Origin: Fragilaria crotonensis
Taxonomy: Eukaryota; Bacillariophyta; Fragilariophyceae; Fragilariales; Fragilariaceae
Assembly (NCBI GenBank): GCA_022925895.1
Contig: JAKSYS010000142.1
Location: 1-64,000, forward strand
Length of the DNA: 64,000 nucleotides
Direction of reading: 5' to 3'
Part shown: in pieces, positions 10,501-19,591 of the stretch
How positions within the stretch are numbered: the first letter of the stretch is position 1
Layout: each line of letters starts with the position of its first letter
The notes under the pieces: generated by a model
What the model was told of the DNA's origin: nothing
Database searches by the model: none
The model's input: only the letters and a program-made list of their open reading frames with translations
Translations under genes and position numbers: made by a program

Positions 10501-10680
10501 TCCACCCTTGCTGCTTTTCGCCTTTTTGCCTCCACCTTTTCCCTTGAGTGCTCGAGATCGTGCCATGTCGTCCTTGCTGTTACTACGAATGGTGCGTCGA
10601 TAGAGCTTCTCTTGTGCTCCTACTACAACAAGAGTGCAGCACCATAATGCGGATAGGAGTACAAGCATTCGCAGCATCAT
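7576..10680 (-). CDS. Secreted mucin-like protein with Lys-rich, silaffin-like region
   Basis: An intact frame of 1034 residues without introns. Residues 1-22 are a clear signal peptide. Residues 42-44 (Arg-Ala-Leu) form an RxL motif, in diatom silaffins a processing site next to the mature protein. Residues 46-92 are almost only Lys and Gly, including KSSKGGKGGGKGGGKK, which resembles the spaced Lys clusters of silaffins. Residues 95-450 are a mixed, presumably folded domain with several Cys. Residues 460-690 are Pro/Ser/Thr/Asp repeats of the TDSPSS type, residues 690-880 are GTTTAPTAVPVVG-type repeats, and the acidic tail is about 110 residues. Thr/Ser density points to heavy glycosylation. 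Known: signal peptide, RxL and Lys clusters mark proteins of the silica deposition vesicle. Inferred: a cell-wall or adhesive extracellular-matrix protein. A decayed copy lies at 4371-5320. Confidence 0.8.
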   Translation of the reverse strand: MMLRMLVLLSALWCCTLVVVGAQEKLYRRTIRSNSKDDMARSRALKGKGGGKKAKSSKGGKGGGKGGGKKGNGKGKGKGKGKGKGKGGGGQTGLTTSFLVSLETTRTSTRSNQLASQKDLHTLELLFADAYNGLTLARSIVAVDIELNGAASLANSVAVRSRSTSTTTNTYLYNVEADCLFDCDPPIRLTQSGNMSDLNADDVLYDDDVHQSMDDDSASNDKGDDRKRNVQSLESLLLPTDEELQIAYNDNIQQSNDLNAINGVTNVAEMRNVNCRGTVDTEVTAVDITFEGDLTSLPNKNQLELLGLVFQDTYRETSLLNAELCDLYFRTVTREVAVLEPTSRLRRDLQKSRTFKVRFFVEFLCVSCPSSTPLFDDGSTSRQRQLKQQHEEHLHSDDYDTQRRVQRTIEEVDCICPINAQYFRAPTTDEFTTALDSNINDLASVGIIDYITGVVSVVEVGSSLTPSPSPPTRPPVPKRTPRPSRPDTPNPTPEGTSEPSGADGASSAPADTDSPTSSPSKPGRTSRPTEETSSPTMSPSRARDTDEPTTSDETPSPSTGDVTDSPSPPTDTDSPSPPGDTDSPTSTDGTDSPTSTDGTDSPTSTDGTDSPSSTDGTDSPSSTDGTDSPSSTGGTDSPSSTGGTDSPSSIGGTDSPSSSGDTDSPSSSGDTDSPSSSGGSDSPVAPSGTGSPVAPSGTDGPVAPSGTDGPVAPSGTESPIAPSTSPPVVGGTTTAPTAVPVVGGTTTAPTAVPVVGGTTTAPTAVPVVGGTTTAPTAVPIVGTPTTGTTTIPPVVAGAPSIATTPPVLAGTTTAPTSTPVFGGIPTIGTLTIPPVIGGIPTIGGLTIPPVLGGTPTIATTTTTPVAGGIPTIATTTSPPVVGGTPTIGTTTAPPVAGGSPSVTRSSNASLNGSSTSRSGGGGVQLDALEEEARAFQFQYASRAPSVSPSWLASESVTTSDGLPEGLSKEDRDVVKSIVTKTTSLRSSSGGQLQFDSVELDQLEAAAMSFRTRRHSANGDRQLKESIVEEPLRES
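8330..8510 (-). repeat. In-frame 39-bp repeats of the mucin-like gene
   Basis: Four to five near-identical 39-bp units encode GTTTAPTAVPVVG. Divergence between units is only a few bases, which indicates recent slippage or unequal exchange inside the coding region. Confidence 0.85.
8511..9020 (-). repeat. In-frame 24-bp Thr-Asp-Ser-Pro repeats of the mucin-like gene
   Basis: About twenty 24-bp units encode octapeptides such as SSTDGTDSP and APSGTDGP. They are graded: neighbouring units are most alike, as expected from tandem duplication. Both strands stay open through the array, which produces long antisense frames that are not genes. Confidence 0.85.
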
Positions 10681-12128
10681 CTTGAAGCTGTGATGGTGAT
10701 GATGATGGTGCTAGTGATGATGATGATGATGAAGTTGGTGATACAAATGTATCAATCGTTTGAATGTGTACGAAGGTGCGCTCGTATGCAGTTCGTGTGA
10801 GTGAGTGAGTGAGTGACTGTGCCCTACACATACACACTCTTCGTTTGTAATTTAGGTATGAGTTCGACGAACAACTTGTGAGCGGTTATGGCCAAAATTT
10901 CAGCCCCTCAACGCTCGGATCAAGGATTTTTAGAAAATCTCACATCAAATTCAAAGTGGTTTTAATGATGAAATGTCAATGAACGCCAAATCGTCATCAC
11001 AAGGGGACATAATAGGCTCGATATGCGCATCAAGGACACATTACAACAGTACACTCGTACAGCAAACGGCTTTGGTAATGGTCATTGGTCACAGGCATCG
11101 CGTGCGGGACATGGCATGTATCATAGCGTAGTGTACTAGTAGAATCTACCGATGAGGGTACAAGCAGCCTGAGTTGTACTATGCATACGTGGGGATGACG
11201 GGATGACGTTTCGCCTGCCCCGCAGCCAGGATCGCAAGATTCGATCTGGCAGCAAGACCAACCAATTCCGTTCGTGTTTTTGTCTCTCTGTTTTCGGCAA
11301 TAATCCCACATCTCACATACTCTTCCTCATGCAATATTACATGTGCCTCTTGAGTATGTCCAGGACAGCGAGCATAGTTCACGCGTCTCATCGTGCAAGT
11401 CATGCATGGACTTTGTATTACTATGTATGAGACAACTTGCAAGCGATTTGCTTTCTCCCCCCGCATCTTCTGAATTGGTGGCGATGCTGCCAATCAACTA
11501 GTCTACCGTTAGTACCACTGCTTTAGTTGTGAGTTGTGATTCACAGTTGCTCTGCCGGAAGTGTATGAACGCATTGAAAAGGCTGCACAAGTATACAGTA
11601 AAGGCAAACCCAGTTCTCAGTACCACTGTACTGCAGTACCTTATTGCTGAATTGTTGAACAAAAGCGACGAGTACATCTACCGGTAGTAGTTGCACTCCA
11701 TTCAAGAGTGGCCATAGCAATCATAGAGAGAGATCAAGAATTATATCTGCTGTATGAACATGAATGCGTTGGGCATACAGAATAAAGTATTCCAAGCTAC
11801 CTGGTACCAGTAGAGTCTATGCTCTCTACCGGTCCTGGAGTCTCTACGCTCTACGGTACTAGCAGTCCAATGTGAATTACAAGTACAAGCATAGTAGTAC
11901 AGCACACGTTGTACCTCACTGTCGTACTGCTCCACTCATATACGGTAGTTTTTGCACATGATTCCTTCTATTCTAGTAGTACAGTACTGCATTACTAACG
12001 TTCGCGTTGTTGTGCAGTCATTCTTTCAGTGTGCTCCGAAGCACGAAAGGATTGCTGTTCGGGAGGATCCTGCGGGCTCTCCCTTTCATGTTGCTACCCT
12101 GCATATAGACTGTAGTGCATGTGTGTGA
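10681..12128. other. Divergent promoter region, no gene seen
   Basis: The region between the mucin-like gene (minus) and the APEH gene (plus). Close to the mucin start there is a GAT-rich microsatellite (10690-10735) and a (GAGT)n run (10798-10815), both likely within the 5' UTR or promoter. The remainder is rich in short GTACTGTACT/AGTACTAC-like strings but holds no recognisable gene. Confidence 0.5.
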
Positions 12129-15036
12129 ATGTGTCGCCATCGGTATCAACCTTTCATCCGTCATAACTCCATCGTTCATCGTCTTTCGCCGCGATTGGTT
12201 GCGATTACGATTGCCAATTTGTTTTGTACAAGCACAAGACCATTCATTACAAAAACAACAACTTGTACGGCCTTCGCGGTGCATCCACCCGTTGACTTCT
12301 TCTCCTCTCGCAATAACAGAATGTTTAGTTACAAGACAACTCCGGGAGCGGTTCATACTGGATCCGCATCTGGTGATCATGAACTGGATTGGACGATATC
12401 ACCGGATTTCACTCCAGATCAAAAAGAAGCCAGGATGGTGAATGCCATTTTCAGTGCTTCCGTGGTCTTGCAAGATGCGTCAGTCAGTAATGGTATTCTT
12501 AATGGTACGTTGTTGAGTGATCAAGTTAGTTATGCTCTTGCTATTGTTGTTCGTGGTTAGTCTTTTCCAGCCCTTTCTTGATCGCGACTCACGATTATAT
12601 TCTCTCCGTACTGTACGATGAATCCACGACATCTACAACCGTATGAATTCTCAAATCGGAACGATACGATAGTCATTCGAACCGCCAGAGACATTGATAA
12701 CGGAGGTACTCGGCGATACTTGTATTCAATTCCGATACCTCAAAGTCAAGGATTCTTTCCCTTTTCCATACCACCCACGGAAATGAATGCATCCATAAAG
12801 GCACGCATTCCCTCGCCGTCGGGAGAGAAAATGCTCATTTTACGAGAAGAAGTAAGCACTGCCACAGGTCCTACAGCTTCATCATCAACTTCTCCACGCC
12901 GTCAAGTTTTTGAAATTTGGTCCAAAGCTGCCGAGTGTTTGATCCAACGCATCGTCCTCCCTCCAACCTTGCATGGCAAAGTCATTCATCAACCTGGAGG
13001 CTTTGGAAGTTTGTCTTGGAATGCTGACGAGACGGCCGTTGTCTACTGTGCCGAACGGAATCCACCCGACTCGTGTTCCTTTTTCGATTCGTCAGGCAAT
13101 ACAAATACCAACCATGTTGTCGATCCACATTCTGAAACCCAACAACCACAAAAATACGTTGGTCTCCAAAATGTACTGGGGTGTGGTAAGGAAGAACGGT
13201 GGGGAGAAAAGTACACCAACCAAGCCGGACTCTTGAATTTGTATTTACTGAATGTGCCCCGCGGCTCTGTCGCCAAGATTGAGAATGTACCCACCGGATC
13301 GAATGATGGGACGCTCGGGCACTATGTTTTGGGTCAACCCTCCTTTAGTCCTTGTGGCACACACGTGGTCTACACAGCGTGGGATGCCGGAGGAGGTGGG
13401 GAGATGCCACGACGATTGGGTATGATTTATTGCTACAACCGACCCAGCAAGATATATTGCTCGCCAATTACCAAACTAATGTCGCAACTGTCTCAACAGC
13501 AACAACAACAGCAACCACCAGCAGGTCGATCCTCGCCACCCTCCTCTCGTGATGGAGACTACATCTGTTTGACCGAATCCAACCGGCTGTCACGATCACC
13601 ACGCTTCTCCCTCGTCAAAGGGACCACGGCTCGACTCTGTTACCTGGGCAGTGAACATGGATTTGATACACACAATGGTGCCGTCAGCCTTTTCGCCATG
13701 AATTGGGATGCCAAAGGTGGCAAGCCAGAACTGGATTCGAATCGTGTACTCGTCGGAACCGCGTTGGACCCGGTGATCAACCGCGAAGAGAACACTGTCC
13801 ATGTCGCCAATATGTGTTTTCCCGGCCTTTACGTGCTAGAACTACCACTCCAATGCTGCACACGGGATCACATCTTTACCACCACTCAATGGGGCTCGGT
13901 AGAAAAGGTGGTGCGAATATCACTGGATGATGGAAAGGTTTCCCTGGTGAACGTTGATATTATCCGAACATCCGGCCAATCGACAGAATCCCTAGCCAGT
14001 CAACAGCTCATGTGCGTGGACATTGACGGGGGCGCCGTCATCACAGAATCCGCACCCAACCGACCCGCAATTGTGGGGTATGTATCAGCCGAGTCATTGA
14101 CTAGACCCAATGTGTCCCGGAAACTGGAAGGAACATTAGTGTCCGAGATGGGACCCATCGCCGCATCCAGCTTTAGCGGCACCCCAGAAGGAGAAGTGCA
14201 GCGGCTGCTAAATTATCATTATGAAGTTTTTTTAATGACTCGAAGGCCCCCAGATGTGACAGGCCCGGAAGGTGATGAAGGATCACCTGTCCAATGGATA
14301 TTTCTGAAACCGCCCAGCGTGAGAGGGAAACTGCCGCTGATTGTCGTTCCCCACGGAGGTCCTCACTCCTGCACATCCACCATCTACATGCCTGCCTACG
14401 CCTATCTGTGTGCACAGGGCTATGCCGTTCTGCATGTCAATTACAGAGGATCCACAGGATTCGGCGATCGCGCTCTGGAATCGTTACCTGGACACGTGGG
14501 TAACATTGACGTGAAAGATATTGTCCACGCCGTCGAAACTGTCGTGAGCGCCGGATGGGTCGATGGCACCCGCGTCGGAATATGTGGTGGCAGTCACGGA
14601 GGCTTCCTCGCCGCCCATTGTGTCGGACAGTATCCCGAAATCTTCAAAGCTGCCGCCATGCGCAATCCAGTTACCAACATTGCCACCATGACGACTGCCA
14701 CGGATATTTCCGATTGGTGCTACGTCGAGGCTCTCGGGTGTGGATACTACAATCCGGCAAATTTCGTGGAGCGACGCCGGAGGAACTGCAAGTCATGTGG
14801 GATTCCAGTCCAATTCGATATTCGGAACGTGTCGTTGCTCCGACGTTGATTGCACTCGGCATGGCGGATCAACGGGTCCCGCCGTCGCAGGGATAGGAGT
14901 TTTATCATACTTTGAGATCGAACGGTGTCAAGAGCAAGCTTTGATGTATGATGACGATGACCATGCTATTGAAGGAGTGAAAAGCGAAGCGGATCTTTGG
15001 ATCAACATCAAAAAGTGGTTTGATGAACATTTATAG
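12129..15036 (+). pseudogene. APEH: Acylaminoacyl-peptidase (S9C), 3' end disrupted
   Basis: Family S9 enzymes of this type release N-acylated amino acids from blocked peptides in the cytosol. The main frame (ATG at 12618) gives 743 residues and follows animal APEH closely: beta-propeller with GFGSLSWNADE and ERWGEKY, then the hydrolase domain with PHGGPHS, NYRGSTGFG, SLPGHVG and the nucleophile GGSHGGF (Ser 659 at 14592). The charge-relay Asp (ADQRVP, ~14865) and His (DDDDHAIE, ~14965) are present, but not in the same frame: there is one frame change near 14767, an in-frame TAG at 14894-14896 where relatives have a hydrophobic residue, and a one-base loss near 14940. An upstream frame from ATG 12129 may be exon 1; a GTACGT donor at 12505 is in phase with an AG at 12671-12672, but that join is uncertain. 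Either a young pseudogene or an assembly with errors in the last 270 bp. Confidence 0.8.
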
Positions 15037-15673
15037 CAAGTTGGTCACGTGCTTTCTTTCGTTCATAATGTTAAATTACTAAGTGCTCCCTCTTGAATCC
15101 ACAGATTCAAAAGATCATTCTCGAACAGACCTCATTCATCTGAGTAAGCTATTCGGACATATGGGCCTCTGCCGAGGAAAGTCCACAAAGGCGTCGAGGA
15201 TTCATGTCAAAGTTGAGCGTTCCGATTCCGCATGTCGACGAAATGGATTGGTACCTACGATCAACTCTCGTGATGTGTCAAGTACAATCAGTTTCGTGTC
15301 ACCAACCTGCCCGAGTACCAAGAACTATCAACGGAGATTTCACAAACACCACTCGGCCAGTGTCAATCCTGTATTCAACTTGCGGATCACTTTCAATTGT
15401 TTGAGGGCTCTTCGCAACACTTCTAGTAAATTTATTGGCTATGAAATTTTACGGTTAATGCAGGGTAATCCTAAACTCCCATTCATCGCAAGCATTTTTT
15501 TCTCGTGTTCGATACGATTCTTTGGGATTGATCTCATAAGTTGTCTTCTCCCGTAGCGTTACGCATTGTTCTCTCTTGTCTTCTTCGATTTCTTTGCTTC
15601 TCAATACAGTGTTTCCTTAAATCCTAAATTCCGTTCACATAACACTCACTTCGTCCTCAAGTCATTGTCCTTA
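15037..15673. other. Intergenic, no gene seen
   Basis: Convergent spacer between APEH (plus) and the membrane-protein gene (minus). Short open frames carry no family resemblance. It should contain both 3' UTRs. Confidence 0.5.
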
Positions 15674-16536
15674 TTATGGTTTACAAATTGGAAGGTAGAG
15701 CAACGCCAAGATGGGCAACACAAACTGTGCCACCAACAAGATCACAACATAATTGATCATGTCGCAATAGTCATCGGCGGCGTTACCGGCGGGGTTATTG
15801 GCGGGGTTATCGGCGAGGTTATCGGCGAGGTTATCGGCGAGGTTATCGGCGAGGTTATCGGCGAGGTTATCGGCGGGGTTAATGGCCCTTTGTTCTGGCG
15901 GGGGTGCCTCGATCAGCACAAATGTTTCGTCGTAGCGTTGGAAAATCCTGGGATGGGGGCGGTGCTTGACCATTATGGCAATGTATTTCTCCTTGGCAAT
16001 ATCGTCAAGCTGTAGCACGAATTCTAAAGCCAGAACATTCAGCACCATGTCAATAGGATCCAATGTGACGAAAACAATCCAAAGATTGACGAAGTAAACG
16101 CCGAGCTCATAGATGATGTTCATAAAACTGTCGAAGAGTAAGGACGATTGTAGAAGCAAGTTGAATGTCCTCTCTTAACAACAACAGGTTCGCACTGCTT
16201 GCTTCCCAACAAGAGAATGATTCTGACTTGGTAGATGCATCCTAGAGCAAACGCGATAGCCCTGGATATCCCGTCAGCTGTGCTTGGACAGAATGACACG
16301 ACGTCGCCATTGTCTATGGAATACACGAGCAGAAGAACCGGTATCATCAACTGGGCGACAATGACGAGGAAGAGGAGATAGCAAACTTTGAGCCGAATAC
16401 GCAGCAATCTGAGTTTCAGTGCCCTGTCGTTGTCATTGGCATTGCCTTGCGATTGCATTTGCATGTACATGATCGTCAACAATCCGACGTTGGAACGGGA
16501 TTGTAGGAAGTTCTGCCACACATCCGCCAGGCTCAT
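15674..16536 (-). pseudogene. Multi-pass membrane protein with frame break
   Basis: Two consecutive frames appear to be one gene. The first (from ATG 16536) starts MSLADVWQNFLQSRSNV and has a hydrophobic helix around YLLFLVIVAQLMIPVLLL. The second carries FMNIIYELGVYFVNLWIVF, the segment DPIDMVLNVLALEFVLQLDD typical of diatom membrane proteins I have seen without a named function, a charged loop, and a C-terminal helix VILLVAQFVLPILALLYL. Between 16200 and 16130 the best-looking residues (LREDIQLASTIVLTLRQFYE) lie in a third frame, so at least two frame changes are needed and no GT-AG intron fits. A 15-bp repeat encodes six Asn-Leu-Ala-Asp-like units near 15790-15880. A diatom-type membrane protein that is broken or wrongly assembled; function unknown. 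Confidence 0.5.
15780..15880 (-). repeat. In-frame 12-bp minisatellite
   Basis: Seven to eight units of GGCGAGGTTATC (plus-strand reading), varying to GGCGGGGTTATT, encode an ADNL/ADNP repeat in the loop of the membrane protein. The central copies are identical. Confidence 0.9.
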
Positions 16537-17568
16537 GTTGACGTTGTATTATAATATTGTCAAGATTTTGTGAGCACATTTAACGCATTCAAAATGCTCG
16601 ACACTGGAGGGCTTGGTTACGGCTCTTTGCACAGTACCCCTTCTACGACCTGTAGGAGCACCGAGAGAAATACAGAAGTTCGGGTTGAGAGCTCGGTTCG
16701 GATTGTTGACCTTGCGGAGCAGTCAGAACCATGACGCCTCTGCAGTATGCCCTCCCACCTGACGACGAGACCACGCACACATGATTATAAACTGCCCCAC
16801 CCACGATCATGAATTAGAATACCGGTGCAATGTCTCTCATGGTGACCGGGGCTTATCAATGTTGATTGAAATTGCTGTTGTTAGTTCGAGGTGTTTGTAA
16901 GTTGTTGCGGAGATGCAATGTCGCTTGCGATTGGTGAAGGCTGTCGTCAAACATCGGGTTTCAAGTTCGTCGAGTTCCCAACTCGGAGTAGCTGACCAAC
17001 TGCTCGTGCAGTGAGTGAACTGTTCAGGTCCTACAGCTCGGGTACAAGTAGGGGCCGAGTTCAAGGTGATACTTCCATACCCGCGGTACTGAAATCAAAA
17101 TGCCAAATTCGCAATAATGAATCAGAATACCAGTGTGTACAATACCTTGGGAGGGTCGTCGGCAAGGAACGCCCGGTACTGAAGGTCATCCGTGGTTTTA
17201 GGGGGCTTATCAATGCACCAGTGTTGTGAGGTCATAGTTCGGATTTCATTTTTGGGCCGGAGAGAGGTGGACGACCACTGCCCGCTATACATGTGGCCTT
17301 GAAGTTGAATCCAACCAAGACTACATGGAGCAAATGAGAATCGTAACTAAACATGTACCGAGTCCTTCATGTGCACATTACGATGTACACGTACTCTGGA
17401 CTCTGGAGTGTAATGAAGAGAGAATATCAATGTAGCAAATGAGAATCGTTACCTCGAAACTCGCGACGTGAGAAAAATCGATTCGCCACATATAATCAGC
17501 ACATGGAGAGACGCGAATAACACACATGGCAAGCAAAAAGTACCCCCGCGTTCCATATCCGATTCAAT
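16537..17568. promoter_or_regulatory. Duplicated 5' region of WIVAIEY gene, with antisense relic
   Basis: No intact gene. GAGCAAATGAGAATCG at 17326 and a variant at about 17431 precede the gene and recur in the same place before the next copy; they are candidate promoter elements. On the minus strand 17232-17112 reads WCIDKPPKTTDDLQYRAFLA and on, ending DDPPK, a peptide that recurs in relic form at 19135 and 23630. Confidence 0.4.
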
Positions 17569-18640
17569 ATGATGATCTTTTCCTTCGCAAACGCTGTGAG
17601 CAGCGTTCTTACCTCAGGCATACCTTGTGCTCTACCTTACGCTGACATTACCCTGCTGCAGGTCGTCAAGAAGGGTCACGTGAAAACGAATTACTTTTAT
17701 CCTATATACAGGGGCACTCCACATCGTGTTCTGGTTAACCCTGGGAATCCTGCAGATACTCTCCAGGCATTTTTTGCCAAAAATGAAAATGTTCTTGAAG
17801 AATTGAACAATCTTGCCGTGGGTGGGACCCAAATAAAGCCATTGGGTGTAAAATGGCATGTGAAGTGTGACGCTACCTTGACGACAGATCTCCTTGGACC
17901 CAACTGGCAGGCACCTCGTCTCCTCGGCGACGGCATCGAGCTGGATTTTGACCAATCCTGGGGTCTCTCTATTATCGGAAACGTCAAGAAGAGGGTCGTG
18001 GCTGAGACAGCCCTGGAACGCATCGTGAATCAGGCACAGGTCAACTGGTTTCCGGAACAAGTCATCGGGGTCATTACTGCTATCTACTTCATCACTGGAG
18101 GGTTATCGTACACAGGAAAGGTCAAAGCCATCGCCAGAGGTGGCGCGGAATTGGAGGCGCAGAAACGCAACGCAAACGTAGTTGAAGACCAGGCGGAATT
18201 GGAGGATGATCCAGATGAAACGAACGCAGATACAACAGATGCGCCTGTCGCACCAACTCGAGGGTGGAAAGTCTCCATGACTGGAAGTAGTAACGTTGTC
18301 TTGACCGAAATAGATCCCGTTGACTGGATCGTCGCAATCGAGTACCTACGACTTGTTGAGGAAGACGGATTGCTGAGATCATTGGGAGTGGTTTTGCGAT
18401 CCGCAGCAGCTACGTTTGACATCAAAACTCGTGACGAAGATATGGTCGACAGCAGTAGTTGGTCAGTAAAAACTTGGTTGAATGATGACGATGACGTCAT
18501 ATCCAGACCATAGGTGCCGCTAACCGCTAACCAAGCATGAACGACGAGGTGGCAATGCCAGCGGTGACGTGGGAACAACACGAACGTCGAGTACTCACGA
18601 CCAGGATACGGATACGACAGAATAGAAAAATGAACTGCAA
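16560..18640. repeat. Segmental duplication, unit 1
   Basis: The stretch from about 16560 through the WIVAIEY gene at 17569-18513 is repeated collinearly as 18641-20590. Matching landmarks before the gene are the GAGAGCTCGGTTCGGATTG string (16690 and 18742), the ATGACGCCTC/ATGATGCCTC string, two copies of a GAATACCGGTG-containing segment (16811/17119 against 18852/19144), and two copies of GAGCAAATGAGAATCG before each gene. Coding parts are better conserved than the spacers. Confidence 0.8.
17569..18513 (+). CDS. WIVAIEY-family protein, tandem copy 1
   Basis: Intact, intronless, 314 residues. The start at 17569 is supported by the matching position in the tandem copy. Conserved blocks: SGIPCALPYADITLLQ (residues 17-32), VNPGNPADTL (residue 59 on), LSIIGNVKKRVV (~130), VIGVITAIYFITGGLSYTGK (~165-184), a variable acidic linker rich in Glu/Asp/Asn, then DPVDWIVAIEY (~246). 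There is no signal peptide or membrane helix, so it is probably soluble and intracellular. The pattern of a fold of about 170 residues, a length-variable low-complexity linker and a short conserved C-terminal strand suggests one domain whose last strand packs back across the linker. Function unknown. Close to 60 percent of positions look shared with the 19592 gene by eye. Confidence 0.8.
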   Translation: MMIFSFANAVSSVLTSGIPCALPYADITLLQVVKKGHVKTNYFYPIYRGTPHRVLVNPGNPADTLQAFFAKNENVLEELNNLAVGGTQIKPLGVKWHVKCDATLTTDLLGPNWQAPRLLGDGIELDFDQSWGLSIIGNVKKRVVAETALERIVNQAQVNWFPEQVIGVITAIYFITGGLSYTGKVKAIARGGAELEAQKRNANVVEDQAELEDDPDETNADTTDAPVAPTRGWKVSMTGSSNVVLTEIDPVDWIVAIEYLRLVEEDGLLRSLGVVLRSAAATFDIKTRDEDMVDSSSWSVKTWLNDDDDVISRP

Positions 18641-19591
18641 ACGCTCACACATTAATACTTAAATCTGCTTTACATCTCTACTCATTCTACGACCTTTAAG
18701 CGCGCCGAGAGAACGTTGAAGTTCGGATTGAGAGCTCGGTTCGGATTGCCGACCGCGTGGAAGAGAACCATGATGCCTCCGCAGAAAACTCATGTGTGAC
18801 TATATGATCGCGACGAAAATGCTTCTAAACCGCCCCACACACCTAATGAACCAGAATACCGGTGCAACGTCGGCCGCGGATTAAGGGCTTATCAATGGAG
18901 TTGAATTATTGTTGCGAATTCGAAGTGTGTATTGTTCGAAGTTGCGCGTCTGCAATGTCGCTTGGGACAGGCTGAGGCCGTCGTCTAACAACGGGTTCAA
19001 TGATGGAGGTGAAAGCCTGGGGTTAAGTTCCCAAACGGAATGTACAACCTAAACGACGACCGCAGTGAGCGAACACACAATTCAGGATCCGCGCTTGGTA
19101 TGGGAGAGAGGGTTCAAGTATAGCCGAGTTACACCTACACCAACGAATCAGAATACCGGTGTGGCTTCGGAGGGTTTTCGGCAAGGTACGCACTATGCAG
19201 ATCGTCGGGCATGGGTTTCAGGGGCTTATCAATGATCCAGTGTTGTGAGTTCATCGCTCCGATTTCGATTTGGCGACGGAGACAGGAGGAATACCGCTGC
19301 CAGTTACGAGTTATGACCATGTTAAATAAAACAAGAGCGCTTGGAACAAATGAGAATCGAAACTCGAAACTTCACATGTGCTTCATGTGCAAATTCTGAT
19401 GTACTTGGAGTACTAAAACTCCACACCCGGGCTATAGAGTATAAGAAACGAGAATGCATGGAGCAAATGAGAATCGATGTCCAGCGATGTCAGAGATCAA
19501 TTCGGAACAATAATCAGAACATAAAAAGGAAGGAATAAAATACTTCAGGTACAGGCCCAAAAGCCCCGAGGTCTATCTCCCGACCAGTATA
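18514..19591. promoter_or_regulatory. Duplicated 5' region of second WIVAIEY gene, with antisense relic
   Basis: Counterpart of 16537-17568. It holds GAACAAATGAGAATCG at 19347 and GAGCAAATGAGAATCG at 19461, and on the minus strand a 61-codon frame ending at 19135 whose peptide HWIIDKPLKPMPDDLHSAYL continues AENPPKPHRYS. That frame starts in the middle of the repeated segment and looks like an exon relic, not a whole gene. Confidence 0.4.

Noticed and set aside
14760-15036. Introns to explain the APEH 3' frame changes
   Set aside because: The homologous residues are contiguous across each change, leaving no room for a GT-AG intron.
15780-15880. Possible CRISPR-like array
   Set aside because: Units are 12 bp without spacers and lie in a reading frame; the genome is eukaryotic.
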